A DNA stretch of 64,000 bases, taken from Brachybacterium phenoliresistens. GTDB lineage: Bacteria > Actinomycetota > Actinomycetes > Actinomycetales > Dermabacteraceae. This document shows, piece by piece, positions 38,722 through 48,227 of the stretch. Location: contig NZ_KK069988.1 in assembly GCF_000576425.1 (NCBI RefSeq), positions 539,976 through 603,975 on the forward strand, read 5' to 3'. The translations under genes were made by a program, and so were the position numbers. The notes beneath the pieces were generated by a model that worked only from the letters and a program-made list of their open reading frames with translations, ran no database searches and was not told the origin of the DNA. Numbering within the stretch: the stretch's first letter is position 1; every line of letters starts with the position of its first letter.

Positions 38722-39663
38722 TCAGCGTTCGAGGGTGAGCACCACCAGCTCCGGCGGGTCGTTGACACGGATCGGCGCGACCGAGTTGCCCAGGCCGCGG
38801 CTGACCACCAGGGCCGTCCCCTCGCGCCGGTGGACGCCCTCCGTGTACCGCGGCAGGAGCCCCTGGTCCGGGGCGATCAGCCCGCCGATCAGCGGCAGCC
38901 TCACCTGGCCCCCGTGGGCGTGGCCGGCCAGCACCACGTCCATGCCGGCCGCCGCGTACTCGTCGATCATCTCGGGCCGGTGGGAGAGGAGCACCGTGAA
39001 CGGTGCTCCTCCTGTCCCGGCCGCGGCGTCGAGGTCCTCGCGCAGCGCCTGGAGGCGACGCTGGGTGCGCTGCTGCTCGGTCCCCTCCGGGCGCTGCTCC
39101 CCGGGGGCCAGGACGCGCGGGTCGTCGATCCCGGCGATCGCCAGGCGTGCCCCCTCGCGCTGCAGCACGACCGCGTCGCCGCGCAGCACCACCGCCCCGC
39201 GCGCCTCGAGACCGTGCAGGAGCTCCGGCGTGGCCGGGAACTTCTCCTCATGGTTGCCGGTCACGTAGTAGACCGGGGCGATCCGGGTGAGGTCCTCGAC
39301 GAGGTCGAGGGCCACCTCCGGGCCGGCACTGGTGCGGTCGACGACGTCGCCGGTCACGGCGATCGCGTCGGGACGGGCCTGCCGGACCGCCTCGACCAGC
39401 CGGGCGTTGTCCTCCCCGAAGCTGCGGGAGTGCAGGTCCGAGACCTGGACGATCCGGAAGCCGGAGAACTCCTCCGGCAGCGTCGCCGCGGCGACGGTGA
39501 CCTGCGTGGTCACCAGGCGATGGTTGTCCCACACCAGCCAGCCGCCCACCAGGGCCGCCAGCAGCGCCCCGACGACGCTCGAGCGCAGCAGGGCCCGGCC
39601 GAGGCGCCCGCGCGGGCGCCGGGGCCCGATCTGCGGGGCGGCGGTGCTCAGCGGAGCGGTCAC
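38722..39663 (-). CDS. membrane-anchored metallophosphoesterase
   Basis: 313 residues. Cytoplasmic Arg-rich N-terminus, one membrane helix ([18 protein letters not shown], about 29-46), then an extracytoplasmic phosphoesterase domain with [32 protein letters not shown] and [11 protein letters not shown]. Resembles YaeI-type phosphodiesterases. GTG start overlaps the hisF stop (GTGA), although the two functions have no evident link. Confidence 0.9.
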   Translation of the reverse strand: MTAPLSTAAPQIGPRRPRGRLGRALLRSSVVGALLAALVGGWLVWDNHRLVTTQVTVAAATLPEEFSGFRIVQVSDLHSRSFGEDNARLVEAVRQARPDAIAVTGDVVDRTSAGPEVALDLVEDLTRIAPVYYVTGNHEEKFPATPELLHGLEARGAVVLRGDAVVLQREGARLAIAGIDDPRVLAPGEQRPEGTEQQRTQRRLQALREDLDAAAGTGGAPFTVLLSHRPEMIDEYAAAGMDVVLAGHAHGGQVRLPLIGGLIAPDQGLLPRYTEGVHRREGTALVVSRGLGNSVAPIRVNDPPELVVLTLER

Positions 39664-40445
39664 CGCACGGGGATGCCCGCAGCGGACAGGGAGTCCTTGG
39701 CGTCGCCGATCGTCATCTGGCCGAAGTGGAAGACGCTCGCGGCGAGGACGGCATCGGCCCCCGCCTCCACCGCGGGCGGGAAGTGCGCGGCGGTGCCCGC
39801 TCCTCCCGAGGCGATCAGCGGCAGCGTCGTCGCGGCCCGCGCACCGCGGATCAGCTCCAGGTCGAAGCCATCCTCGGTGCCGTCGGCGTCCATGGAGTTC
39901 AGCAGGATCTCCCCGGCCCCGAGCCGGGTGACCTCCGCGATCCACTCGAGCGCATCGATGCCGGTGCCGCGGCGGCCGCCGTGGGTGGTGACCTCGAAGC
40001 CGCTGCCGGTGCGGGCCGGTCCGTCGGGGGTGTCCTCGGTGACGCGGCGCGCGTCGATCGAGAGCACCAGCACCTGGTTCCCGAAGCGCTCGGCGATCTC
40101 GGTGATGACCTCGGGGCGGGCGATCGCGGCGGTGTTCACCCCGCACTTGTCCGCGCCGGCCCGCAGCAGCTGGTCGACGTCCGCCGGGGTGCGCACCCCG
40201 CCGCCGACGGTCAGCGGGATGAAGATCTGCTCGGCGGTGCGGGAGACGACGTCGAGCATGGTCGCGCGGCCTCCGCTGGAGGCGGTGACGTCCAGGAAGG
40301 TCAGCTCATCGGCTCCCATGGCCTCGTAGCGGCCCGCCAGCTCGACCGGGTCCCCGGCGTCGCGCAGGTTGCGGAAGTTGACGCCCTTGACGACGCGGCC
40401 GTCGTCGACGTCCAGACACGGGATCACTCGCACGGCAAGGCTCAT
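39660..40445 (-). CDS. hisF: imidazole glycerol phosphate synthase subunit HisF
   Basis: Cyclase subunit of histidine biosynthesis that uses ammonia from HisH to form IGP and AICAR. 261 residues, (beta/alpha)8 barrel; catalytic Asp12 ([12 protein letters not shown]) and Asp131 (LSIDARRV); phosphate sites in TVGGGVRT and [13 protein letters not shown] precedes the ATG. No other his gene is nearby, so the pathway is split across the chromosome. Confidence 0.97.
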   Translation of the reverse strand: MSLAVRVIPCLDVDDGRVVKGVNFRNLRDAGDPVELAGRYEAMGADELTFLDVTASSGGRATMLDVVSRTAEQIFIPLTVGGGVRTPADVDQLLRAGADKCGVNTAAIARPEVITEIAERFGNQVLVLSIDARRVTEDTPDGPARTGSGFEVTTHGGRRGTGIDALEWIAEVTRLGAGEILLNSMDADGTEDGFDLELIRGARAATTLPLIASGGAGTAAHFPPAVEAGADAVLAASVFHFGQMTIGDAKDSLSAAGIPVR

Positions 40446-40526
40446 CGCTCCTCCTGGGGCATCGCGGGGATCGGGGCTGCGCCCGGGGTCGGTGTCGCCG
40501 GCGCCGAGGTCGCCGCGGCAGCGGGC

Positions 40527-42632
40527 TCAGGCATCGATGCGCTCGCGGTCCAGCTCCTCGGCGCCCTCGATGATGAACTGCTTGCGCGGGGCCACCTCGG
40601 ATCCCATGAGCAGCTCGAACATCGTCGCGGCGGCCTCGGCGTCCTCGATCCGCACCCGGCGCAGAGTCCGGTGCGCCGGGTCCATGGTGGTGTCCGCGAG
40701 CTGGTCCGCGTCCATCTCCCCCAGGCCCTTGTAGCGCTGGATCGGCTCCTTGTACCGCTTGCCGCGCTTCTCGAGGTTCTTCAGCAGCGCGTTGAGCTCC
40801 GTCTCGGTGTAGGTGTACACGAGCTCGTTCTTCTTCGATCCGCCGTGGATGATCTCCACGCGGTGCAGCGGCGGGACCGCGGCGTACACGCGGCCGGCCT
40901 CGACCAGGGGCCGCATGTACCGGTGGAACAGGGTCAGCAGCAGGGTGCGGATGTGCGCGCCGTCGACGTCCGCGTCGGTCATCATCACGATCTTGCCGTA
41001 GCGGGCGGCCTCGAGGTCGAAGGTGCGTCCCGACCCGGCGCCGATCACCTGGATGATCGCCGCGCACTCGGTGTTCTTGAGCATGTCCGTGATGGACGCC
41101 TTCTGCACGTTGAGGATCTTGCCGCGGATCGGCAAGAGCGCCTGATGCTCGGAGTTGCGGGCGTTCTTCGCGGTGCCCAGCGCGCTGTCGCCCTCGACGA
41201 TGAACAGCTCGCTGCGCTCGACGTCGGTGGAGCGGCAGTCGGCGAGCTTGGTGGGCATGGTCGAGGACTCCAGGGCGTTCTTGCGCCGCGAGACCTCCTT
41301 GTGCATGCGCGCGGCGATGCGGGCGCGCATCTCCGAGACCACCTTGTCCACCACCAGGGCGGCCTGCTCCTTCTCCCCCTTCTTCGAGGAGGTGAGGAAC
41401 TCGGTCAGGCGCTCCTCGACGACCCGGGCGACGATCGCGCGGATCGCCGGGGTCCCCAGGATCTCCTTGGTCTGGCCCTCGAACTGCGGCTCGTCGATCC
41501 GGACGGTGATCACGGCGGTGAGCCCCGCGAGGGTGTCGTCCTTCTCGATCTTCTCGTTCTTCGCGTTGAACTTCACCCGGCGCGCCTGGTTCTCGATCTG
41601 CTTGCGCAGCGTCTTGACCAGGGCCTGCTCGAAGCCGGCGACGTGCGTGCCGCCCTTGGGGGTGGCCACGATGTTCACGTACGAGCGCAGCGTCGTCTCG
41701 TAGTCCGCGCCCCAGCGCAGGGCGATGTCGACCTCGCACTGCCGCTCCACGTCCGTGGAGACCATGTGCCCCTGCGCGTCCAGCACCGGGATCGTCTCGG
41801 TGTAGTCGCCCGTGCCGGTCAGGCGGATCACGTCGGTGATCCGCTCGTCCTGGGCGAGGTACTCGACGTACTCCGCGATGCCGCCCTCGTAGCGGTAGGT
41901 GCGGTTCTCCGGCTGCTCCGGCGTGCGCTCGGGGCGCTGGTCGGAGACGGTCACCTCGAGGCCGGGCACGAGGAAGGCCGTCTGGCGGGCACGGCGGGAG
42001 AGCTCCTCGATGGAGAAGTGGCTGCCCTTGACGAAGATCTGCGGATCCGCCCAGTAGCGCACCCGGGTGCCGGTCACGCCGCGCTTGGCCTTGCCGACGA
42101 TCCGCAGCTCGGCGGGGCCGTCCGCTGGGGTGAACGGGGCGTCCGGTCCGGCGGCGACGGAGTCGTCGAAGACGCCGGGCACGCCCCGCTGGAAGGACAT
42201 GGCGTAGGTCTTGCCGGAGCGGTCGACCTCGACGTCCAGCCGCGCGGACAGGGCGTTGACGACCGAGGCGCCCACCCCGTGCAGGCCGCCGGAGGCGGCG
42301 TACGAGCCGCCGCCGAACTTCCCGCCCGCGTGGAGCTTGGTGTAGACCACCTCGACGCCGGTCAGCCCCGTGCGGGGCTCCACGTCCACCGGGACGCCGC
42401 GCCCGCGGTCGTGGACCTCGACGGAGCCGTCGTCGTGGAGGATCACGCGGATCGCCTGGCCGAAGCCGCCGAGCGCCTCGTCCACGGCGTTGTCGAGGAT
42501 CTCCCAGAGGCAGTGCATGAGGCCGCGGGAGTCGGTCGAGCCGATGTACATGCCCGGGCGCTTGCGCACCGCCTCGAGGCCCTCGAGCACCTGCAGGTGC
42601 TGGGCGTCATACGCAGAGATGGAAGGAGTCAC
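40527..42632 (-). CDS. DNA topoisomerase IV subunit B (GyrB/ParE family)
   Basis: 701-residue ATPase subunit. GHKL ATP site: EILDNAVDEAL, DRGRGVPVD, GLHGVGASVVNALS; QTK-like lysine in EGQTKEILG; Toprim domain with LFIVEGDSALG and MMTDADVDGAHIRTL; and the C-terminal RYKGLGEMDADQLADTTMDP. The GTG at 42632 is a leaderless start. An open frame running a further 38 codons upstream is not conserved-looking. Pairs with the subunit A at 35286. Confidence 0.93.
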   Translation of the reverse strand: MTPSISAYDAQHLQVLEGLEAVRKRPGMYIGSTDSRGLMHCLWEILDNAVDEALGGFGQAIRVILHDDGSVEVHDRGRGVPVDVEPRTGLTGVEVVYTKLHAGGKFGGGSYAASGGLHGVGASVVNALSARLDVEVDRSGKTYAMSFQRGVPGVFDDSVAAGPDAPFTPADGPAELRIVGKAKRGVTGTRVRYWADPQIFVKGSHFSIEELSRRARQTAFLVPGLEVTVSDQRPERTPEQPENRTYRYEGGIAEYVEYLAQDERITDVIRLTGTGDYTETIPVLDAQGHMVSTDVERQCEVDIALRWGADYETTLRSYVNIVATPKGGTHVAGFEQALVKTLRKQIENQARRVKFNAKNEKIEKDDTLAGLTAVITVRIDEPQFEGQTKEILGTPAIRAIVARVVEERLTEFLTSSKKGEKEQAALVVDKVVSEMRARIAARMHKEVSRRKNALESSTMPTKLADCRSTDVERSELFIVEGDSALGTAKNARNSEHQALLPIRGKILNVQKASITDMLKNTECAAIIQVIGAGSGRTFDLEAARYGKIVMMTDADVDGAHIRTLLLTLFHRYMRPLVEAGRVYAAVPPLHRVEIIHGGSKKNELVYTYTETELNALLKNLEKRGKRYKEPIQRYKGLGEMDADQLADTTMDPAHRTLRRVRIEDAEAAATMFELLMGSEVAPRKQFIIEGAEELDRERIDA

Positions 42633-42639
42633 CTGGCCG

Positions 42640-42645
42640 ATTCTA
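42640..42645 (-). promoter_or_regulatory. -10 of the topoisomerase IV subunit B gene (leaderless)
   Basis: Minus-strand TAGAAT, near consensus, ends seven bases before the GTG at 42632. No Shine-Dalgarno at usable spacing. Confidence 0.65.
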
Positions 42646-42784
42646 CGGCGCGCCGGCCCCCGAACCCGGGAACGACCTGCCTCGGCGTGACGCGGGCTAC
42701 CTCCGCGGTGTCCGGTTTGCGCGGTGAGCGAACCGGGGCCCCGCATCCGTGTGCGCGGCCGCGCGGGGTGCTTGAATGTGGGGC

Positions 42785-43003
42785 ATGAACATGACCCTCG
42801 AAGCTCCGCGACTGACCGCCGACGACCGCTGCGACCGCTGCGGCGCCCAGGCGTACGTCAAGGTCGTCCTCACCGCCGGGGGCGAGCTGATGTTCTGCGG
42901 GCACCATGCGCGTGCGCATGCCGATGCCCTGCAGCCCCTCGCCTCCGAGGTCATCGACGAGACCGAGCGCCTGCACGCCAAGCCTGAGCCCGTCGAGGAC
43001 TGA
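42785..43003 (+). CDS. DUF7455 family small zinc-binding protein
   Basis: 72 residues (equivalent of Rv2708c as I recall it). Short N-terminus, then CDRCGAQAYVKV and a CGHHARAH-type second pair, a CxxC...CxxH zinc knuckle, followed by a helix. TTGAAT ends seven bases before the ATG, so the mRNA may be leaderless. A GTG/ATG three codons upstream is possible. Followed by a 13-bp-stem terminator. Function unknown. Confidence 0.85.
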   Translation: MNMTLEAPRLTADDRCDRCGAQAYVKVVLTAGGELMFCGHHARAHADALQPLASEVIDETERLHAKPEPVED

Positions 43004-43018
43004 TCGTCCTCCCCCGCA

Positions 43019-43047
43019 GGGCCCCGCACCGTCCCGGTGCGGGGCCC
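43019..43047 (+). terminator. terminator of the DUF7455 gene
   Basis: Perfect 13-bp stem, arms 43019-43031 and 43035-43047, three-base loop, 15 bases after the stop. No U-run, but among the strongest hairpins in the window. Confidence 0.7.
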
Positions 43048-43050
43048 TCG

Positions 43051-43374
43051 TGCGTTCGGCGCCCTCCCCTGGGGCTGCTCGTCGCAGGAGTCCTCACGGC
43101 AGCCGTCACGGAGGAGGTCATCTTCCGCGCGGTGCCGATGGAGCTGCTGCTGCGCCGCCGGTTCCCGTCCTGGGCGGCCGTGCTGGTCCCCCTGATCGCG
43201 TTCACCCTCGCCCACGCCGGGTCGTGGAGCCCGGCGCACGTGGTCGGGGTCGTGATGCCGCTCGGGTTGCTGCTGGGGCTGGTGTACCTGCGCTGGCGCA
43301 GCCTGGGCATGTGCATGGTGGTGCACCTGCTCGTCGACGCCCCGCTCGTCCTCGTCGCGATCGCGGCCGGCTGA
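43051..43374 (+). pseudogene. 5'-truncated CPBP (CAAX/Abi) intramembrane protease remnant
   Basis: The frame holds the CPBP glutamate motif TEEVIFRAVPMELL, a second His motif FTLAHAGSWSP, and VVHLLVDAPLVL near the end, all in correct order over about 100 residues. Between the upstream stop (42985) and the glutamate motif there is no ATG, GTG or TTG, and the GTG at 43132 comes after the EExxxR motif. A whole enzyme would need further N-terminal helices. The terminator hairpin directly upstream also cuts it off. It is a remnant rather than a working protease. Confidence 0.75.
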
Positions 43375-43398
43375 TCGAGGGCGGACCGCCGGTGCGGC

Positions 43399-43436
43399 TC
43401 CCGCCCCGACCCCGTGCGCGTCCCGCCCCGACCCCG
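43399..43436. repeat. 16-bp direct repeat, period 22
   Basis: TCCCGCCCCGACCCCG at 43399-43414 and 43421-43436, with a decayed third copy near 43450, between the CPBP remnant and the sigma factor gene end. Confidence 0.6.
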
Positions 43437-43501
43437 GGGCCTTCCGGCCCCGATCCCGAGGCCCTTCCGTGCGCCGACGGGTGCCGCCCGGGCTCCCGAT
43501 G

Positions 43502-43540
43502 CCAGCAGGCCGGGCCCCCGAAGGGTGCCCGGCCTGCTGG
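43502..43540 (-). terminator. sigA terminator with UUCG-capped stem
   Basis: Perfect 14-bp arms at 43502-43515 and 43527-43540; inside them a further CCC/GGG closes a loop that reads TTCG on the minus strand. Starts 21 bases after the sigA stop. One of the strongest hairpins in the window. Confidence 0.75.
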
Positions 43541-43561
43541 GTCATGCGTGCGGCGAGGAGC

Positions 43562-44827
43562 TCAGTCGAGGTAGTCGCGCAGCACCTGCGACCGCGAGGG
43601 GTGACGCAGCTTGCTCATCGTCTTCGACTCGATCTGGCGGATCCGCTCGCGGGTCACGCCGTAGACCTTGCCGATCTCGTCGAGGGTCTTGGGCTGGCCG
43701 TCCTCGAGGCCGAAGCGCATGGAGACGACGCCCGCCTCCCGCTCGGAGAGGGTGTCCAGCACCGAGTGGAGCTGCTCCTGCAGGAGGGTGAAGCTCACCG
43801 CGTCCGCGGGGACGACGGCCTCGGAGTCCTCGATCAGGTCGCCGAACTCGCTGTCGCCGTCCTCGCCCAGGGGCGTGTGCAGGGAGATGGGCTCGCGGCC
43901 GTACTTTTGGACCTCGACGACCTTCTCGGGGGTCATGTCGAGCTCCTTGGCGAGCTCCTCCGGGGTGGGCTCGCGCCCGAGGTCCTGGAGCATCTGGCGC
44001 TGCACGCGGGCGAGCTTGTTGATGACCTCGACCATGTGCACGGGGATGCGGATGGTGCGGGCCTGGTCGGCCATGGCGCGGGTGATCGCCTGACGGATCC
44101 ACCACGTCGCGTAGGTCGAGAACTTGTAGCCCTTGGTGTAGTCGAACTTCTCGACCGCACGGATCAGACCGAGGTTGCCCTCCTGGATCAGGTCCAGGAA
44201 CAGCATGCCGCGGCCGGTGTACCGCTTGGCGAGGGAGACGACCAGGCGGAGGTTCGCCTCGAGCAGGTGATCCTTCGCGGCGCGGCCGTCCTCGACGATG
44301 ATCGCGAGCTCGCGGCCGGCCTTGGTGCGCACGATCGACTCGTCGCGCTTGAGCTGCTGCTCCGCGAAAAGGCCCGCCTCGATGCGCTCGGCGAGCTCGA
44401 CCTCCTGGGCCGCGTTCAGCAGGGCGACCTTTCCGATCTGCTTGAGGTAGTCCTTGACCGGATCGGCGGTCGCGCCGGCGGTGACGACCTGCTGGGCCGG
44501 GGCGTCGTCGTCGGTGGCGGTGAAGACGAAGCCGCCGGCGGCCTCGGCCTCGGTGTCCTTGGCCGCCGTGTCCTTGGAATCCTTGGACTCGTCCTCGGTC
44601 ACCTCGTCCTCGCGCGGCTCCTCGGCCCCGTCCGGGGCCTCGGAGGCGGAAGTCTTGGCCGCGGCGGCCTTGCTGGTCCTCTTCGCAGGAGCCTTGCGCG
44701 GGGCCTTCTTCGCCGCAGCGGACTTCCCGGGCTGCTCCTCGGACACGGCCGCGTCCTCCCCGGCGGGGGTCGAGGTGCTCGTGCTCCGCGAGGTGGAGGT
44801 GGTCTTGGTCTTCGTGGGAGGGGTCAC
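43562..44827 (-). CDS. sigA: primary RNA polymerase sigma factor (RpoD/SigA/HrdB)
   Basis: 421 residues. N-terminal 130 residues are Ala/Lys/Thr/Glu-rich and disordered, as in actinobacterial primary sigmas. Region 1.2 [16 protein letters not shown]; region 2 with [34 protein letters not shown] and the -10 recognition [18 protein letters not shown]; region 4 with [20 protein letters not shown]. The GTG at 44827 has AAGGA six bases upstream. The in-frame ATG at 44965 would add 46 residues of atypical Cys-containing sequence and is not chosen. Confidence 0.95.
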   Translation of the reverse strand: MTPPTKTKTTSTSRSTSTSTPAGEDAAVSEEQPGKSAAAKKAPRKAPAKRTSKAAAAKTSASEAPDGAEEPREDEVTEDESKDSKDTAAKDTEAEAAGGFVFTATDDDAPAQQVVTAGATADPVKDYLKQIGKVALLNAAQEVELAERIEAGLFAEQQLKRDESIVRTKAGRELAIIVEDGRAAKDHLLEANLRLVVSLAKRYTGRGMLFLDLIQEGNLGLIRAVEKFDYTKGYKFSTYATWWIRQAITRAMADQARTIRIPVHMVEVINKLARVQRQMLQDLGREPTPEELAKELDMTPEKVVEVQKYGREPISLHTPLGEDGDSEFGDLIEDSEAVVPADAVSFTLLQEQLHSVLDTLSEREAGVVSMRFGLEDGQPKTLDEIGKVYGVTRERIRQIESKTMSKLRHPSRSQVLRDYLD

Positions 44828-44975
44828 GCAGTTCCTTCTTCCGGCGGGCAGAGCGAGGGCTGCCTCGCAGTGCACAGGCGTTCGGTGGTCGGCGAGGCTC
44901 AGGGCACCGGCGTGGGCGCGAGCAGGGGGACACGGACTCGCGGCGCTCTGACGGACGGTGCGCATGGGCCTGACA

Positions 44976-44981
44976 AGTATA
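44976..44981 (-). promoter_or_regulatory. sigA -10 box
   Basis: Minus-strand TATACT, one mismatch from TATAAT. The transcription start would be near 44969, giving a 140-base leader to the chosen GTG. Confidence 0.65.
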
Positions 44982-45101
44982 ACGCCACGAGGGCGTTCCT
45001 ATTCCCACCGCCCTCCGTCCGGAGGGGCCGCGGGTCACGGGCGGGGATCGGCCGTGGGCGCTGCGGCGTCGTCACCGGCAGCGGGCGGCGCGGGACGAGG
45101 A

Positions 45102-45515
45102 TCAGGCGGCGGCGTGGCTGCGCGCCGCATCCTTGACGGCGAGGACGGGGCACGGCGCCCCGAGCAGCACGCGACGGGCTGCGGCGCCGAGGTTCAGCTT
45201 GCCGATCGGCGACTTGCGGCGCAGTCCGATCACCAGCAGGCTCGCGGAGACCTTCTGGGCCGCCTCGAGCAGGAACTCCCCCGCGTCGTCGCAGGTGCTG
45301 GACAGGACCCGCATCGGGGGCAGCTCGCCCTCGGCGAGCTGGTCGACCTCGGCGCGCACCTGCTCCTCGGTCGGCACGGTCTTGCCCCGCTCGGGGTCGT
45401 GGTAGGCGTAGGCCGCGACCACGAGATCCTCCTTCAGGCTGCGCGCTTCGCGGATCCCGGCCCGCAGGGCGGCGGTGCCCTGCGCGGACGGTGCATATCC
45501 CACCACGATGCTCAT
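45102..45515 (-). CDS. universal stress protein (UspA family)
   Basis: 137-residue single Usp domain. MSIVVGYAPSAQGTAALRAG is the usual start with ATP-contacting residues; the G-2X-G-9X-G loop appears as GLRRKSPIGKLNLGAAARRVLLGAPCPVLAV, so it probably binds ATP. AAGGGGAG lies upstream of the ATG. A longer open frame at the 5' side is ignored for lack of a start signal. Neighbours give no functional hint. Confidence 0.9.
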   Translation of the reverse strand: MSIVVGYAPSAQGTAALRAGIREARSLKEDLVVAAYAYHDPERGKTVPTEEQVRAEVDQLAEGELPPMRVLSSTCDDAGEFLLEAAQKVSASLLVIGLRRKSPIGKLNLGAAARRVLLGAPCPVLAVKDAARSHAAA

Positions 45516-45669
45516 GTTCGATCGGCTCCCCTTCGACGTGCTCCGGACGGTCACCGGCCGGGTGCACGGTCGCACACCTGCGCCGTCCGCGCGACCCGAT
45601 CGGCCCCCAGCTTAGCGCTCCCGGCACGACGCCGTCGCACCGGTGCGACGGCCGTGCTCCGGGTCCGGC

Positions 45670-46818
45670 TCAGGCGTCCTCGAGGAGATGGGCGATCCAC
45701 CGCTCCAGATCGGGATTGGTCACCAGGAAGGCGTCGTGGCCGATGGGCGAGGTCTCGACCCTCCAGGTCGCTCCCGGCACGCCGTCGCGGATCTCCCGCA
45801 CGAGCGGGACCGGGAAGAGACGATCGGACTCGATCGCCACGACCAGGGTCCGCGCGGTGATCCGGGCGAGGCCCGCAGCCGTCCCGCCCCGACCGCGTCC
45901 CACGTCATGGCTGTTCATGGTCCGGACCAGCACGCGGTAGGAGTTCGCGTCGAAGCGGCGGGCCAGCTTCGTCGCATGGTGGTCCAGGTAGCTGGTCACC
46001 TGCGGATAGTCGGGCCGTTCGCGCCCGTCCGTTCCGGGCTGGAGGCGGTTGCCGAAGCGCTCCTCGAGCTCGAGGGCGCTGCGGTAGGTGGTGTGCGCGA
46101 TCCGCCGTGCGACGCCGAGGCCGCGGTGCGGGCCGGAGCCGTCGGGCTGGTCGTAGTAGTCGCCGCCGAGGAAGCCGCCGTCGGCCTCGATCGCGGCCAG
46201 CTGGGCGCTGTTCCAGGCGATCTGGTCGGCGCTGGCCCGGGCGCTCGTCGCGATCACGGCCAGGCGCTCGACCTGATCCGGCAGCGTGGCCGCCCATTCC
46301 AGGGCCCGCATCCCGCCCATGGACCCGCCGATGACCAGGGCCCACCGCGAGACCCCCAGCGCCCGGCTCAGCAGGGCCTCGGCGGCGACCTGGTCGCGCA
46401 CCGTGATGCCGGGGAAGCGGGAGGCCCAGCGCCGGCCGTCGGGCGCCGGGCTGGCGGGGCCGGTCGAGCCCTGGCAGCCGCCGAGCACGTTGGGGGCGAC
46501 GACGAAGTAGCGGTCGGTGTCCACCGGGCGCCCGGGGCCGACCAGCTCCTCCCACCAGCCGGCGGTGGGGTGCGCCGCCGAGGCGGGGCCCCGGACATGG
46601 GAGTCCCCGGTCAGGGCATGGAGCACGAGGACGGCGTTGTCGCCCGCGGGCGACAGCTCGCCCCACGTCTCGTAGGCGAGGGTCACGTCCGGCAGCACGC
46701 TCCCCGACTCCAGCGGGAGGTCGCCCAGCGGGGCGAAGAGACGTGCGCCGGGCCCCTGGTCGGGGGTCCAGGCACCGGAGGCGGGAACGAGCTGTGTGCG
46801 TGGCTGCACGGTCGTCAT
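45670..46818 (-). CDS. metX: homoserine O-acetyltransferase (MetX)
   Basis: Makes O-acetyl-homoserine for methionine synthesis. 382 residues, alpha/beta hydrolase fold with the nucleophile Ser166 (GGSMGGM), Asp in VAIESDRLFP and His in IGHDAFL; the family marker NVLGGCQGSTGP (110-121) is present. GAGGAGAG precedes the ATG. Its usual partner metY (sulfhydrylase) is not adjacent. Acetyl rather than succinyl use is by family, not proved. Confidence 0.94.
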   Translation of the reverse strand: MTTVQPRTQLVPASGAWTPDQGPGARLFAPLGDLPLESGSVLPDVTLAYETWGELSPAGDNAVLVLHALTGDSHVRGPASAAHPTAGWWEELVGPGRPVDTDRYFVVAPNVLGGCQGSTGPASPAPDGRRWASRFPGITVRDQVAAEALLSRALGVSRWALVIGGSMGGMRALEWAATLPDQVERLAVIATSARASADQIAWNSAQLAAIEADGGFLGGDYYDQPDGSGPHRGLGVARRIAHTTYRSALELEERFGNRLQPGTDGRERPDYPQVTSYLDHHATKLARRFDANSYRVLVRTMNSHDVGRGRGGTAAGLARITARTLVVAIESDRLFPVPLVREIRDGVPGATWRVETSPIGHDAFLVTNPDLERWIAHLLEDA

Positions 46819-46865
46819 CGCGCCCCTCTCCTCGGCGGCTCCGACGGGACGGCGGCTGCGGCGGC

Positions 46866-48032
46866 TCAGGTGCGCGCATGCCATGCCGGCCGGATCGGGG
46901 CCATGGTCATCTGGTCCAGACAGAGTGCCAGACCGTGGTCCGGCAGGTCTTCCAGCACCTCCTGCGCGAGCTCCGCCGCCGTGGCGTACCGCAGGTTCCA
47001 CCAGGCGAGCACGGACAGCACGCAGGTGAGGGAGACCCATGCCTGGTCGGCATGGCCCGGCCCTCCCGTCCCCTGCGGATCCCGGGCCAGCCGACGCAGC
47101 GTCCCGAGCCCTTCATACCAGTGACCACCTGCGCAGATGCGCTGATGAGGTCGCGCCGACGGGTCCGTCAGCATGGCGTCGACGCCGGCACCGGAGCTGA
47201 GCTCGCGGCCCTTGTGGGACGGGAACGCGAGAGCCAGGAGCGTGTCGATCGCATCGACCGCATCGCAGAGATCCAGGAACGCCGCGACGTGTTCACAGTC
47301 CGTCATGTGCTCGTCGGTGCCGGGCCGGTGGGCCCCGCGCGCGAGGCGCGAGAGGGCCGCCAGGGCCCGCTCCCAGGCCAGCTCCAGCGGAGGCGCCGGC
47401 AGCCGTCCGCGCAGGGCGGCGATCCGAGGCCGGGCCTCCTCCAGCGCGGCCTCGACCTGGGGGCGGTCCACCGGCAGCGTGCGCCCCTCGGCAACGGCCT
47501 GCGCGGCCACGAGGGTGGAGTCCAGCGGCGGCAGGACCTCCGGAGGGCCGATCGCGAGATCGAAGGAGGGCTCCTCCCCTCGACCGGCCCCCGGGACCGG
47601 GCGCAGGAGGACGTCGATCGCCCGCTCGTGGGCGAGCACCCACAGCTCGGGGATGTCGAAGGGGTGCGGCGCGCGCTCGCTCGCCGTGGCGAGGACGAGA
47701 GCGCACCAGCCGATCGCCTCGGCGACATCGGCCTCACGGGGGCCCCTCTCGTAGCCGTCGCCGAGGACCACCAGGCCGAAGGCGCCCGTGCAGCCCTGGC
47801 GCGCCATCTGGTCCAGCAGGTCCTCGACCAGCTCGGCCTGCGGTCCGCCGTGGTCCTCCACGGGGATGCGGGTGACCACGGGGCTCGAGCGCCGGCCGGC
47901 GTGCCCGATGAGGATCAGGCAGTCGCGGGCGACGGCGCCCATGGCCATCCGGGCCTCGGCCAGGAGCTCGGCCGGGGAGTCTGCCCGGAGCGTCCGGGCG
48001 GGGGTCTGCGCGGTGCGCTGCGAAGTTCTCAT
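46866..48032 (-). CDS. DUF4192 family protein
   Basis: 388 residues, soluble; matches the actinobacterial DUF4192 layout: an N-terminal SPAELLAEARMAMGAVARDCLILIG block, a middle GAFGLVVLGDG block and a C-terminal helical block with LAWWNLRYATAAELAQEVL. Function unknown. Located 47 bases upstream of metX, possibly co-transcribed. The open frame extends 376 codons upstream over the opposite-strand synthase gene and is an artefact. Confidence 0.82.
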   Translation of the reverse strand: MRTSQRTAQTPARTLRADSPAELLAEARMAMGAVARDCLILIGHAGRRSSPVVTRIPVEDHGGPQAELVEDLLDQMARQGCTGAFGLVVLGDGYERGPREADVAEAIGWCALVLATASERAPHPFDIPELWVLAHERAIDVLLRPVPGAGRGEEPSFDLAIGPPEVLPPLDSTLVAAQAVAEGRTLPVDRPQVEAALEEARPRIAALRGRLPAPPLELAWERALAALSRLARGAHRPGTDEHMTDCEHVAAFLDLCDAVDAIDTLLALAFPSHKGRELSSGAGVDAMLTDPSARPHQRICAGGHWYEGLGTLRRLARDPQGTGGPGHADQAWVSLTCVLSVLAWWNLRYATAAELAQEVLEDLPDHGLALCLDQMTMAPIRPAWHART

Positions 48033-48227
48033 ACCGAGACGATCCCGGATCCCGCGCTGCCCCGCGGGCCCGGGGCCGGCTCTGTGGACAACCGGCCCGT
48101 GCCGGCTGCTGCGCGGCCGATGGGGAGGAGGAGCGACCCGCGCCCCGGCCGCTCGGCCCCGCGGCGGCCGATGCTCCCGCCGCGGCGTGGGAGGATCGAG
48201 CGCGTCCGATCTCCGAAGGAGCCCTGC
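48033..48227. other. divergent intergenic region
   Basis: 195 bases between the DUF4192 gene and the polyprenyl synthase gene. No clear -10 box; AAGGAG lies seven bases before the synthase ATG. Confidence 0.3.

Noticed and set aside
42776-42784. Earlier in-frame ATG for the DUF7455 gene
   Set aside because: The -10-like TTGAAT at 42772-42777 overlaps it, so it would not be in the transcript.
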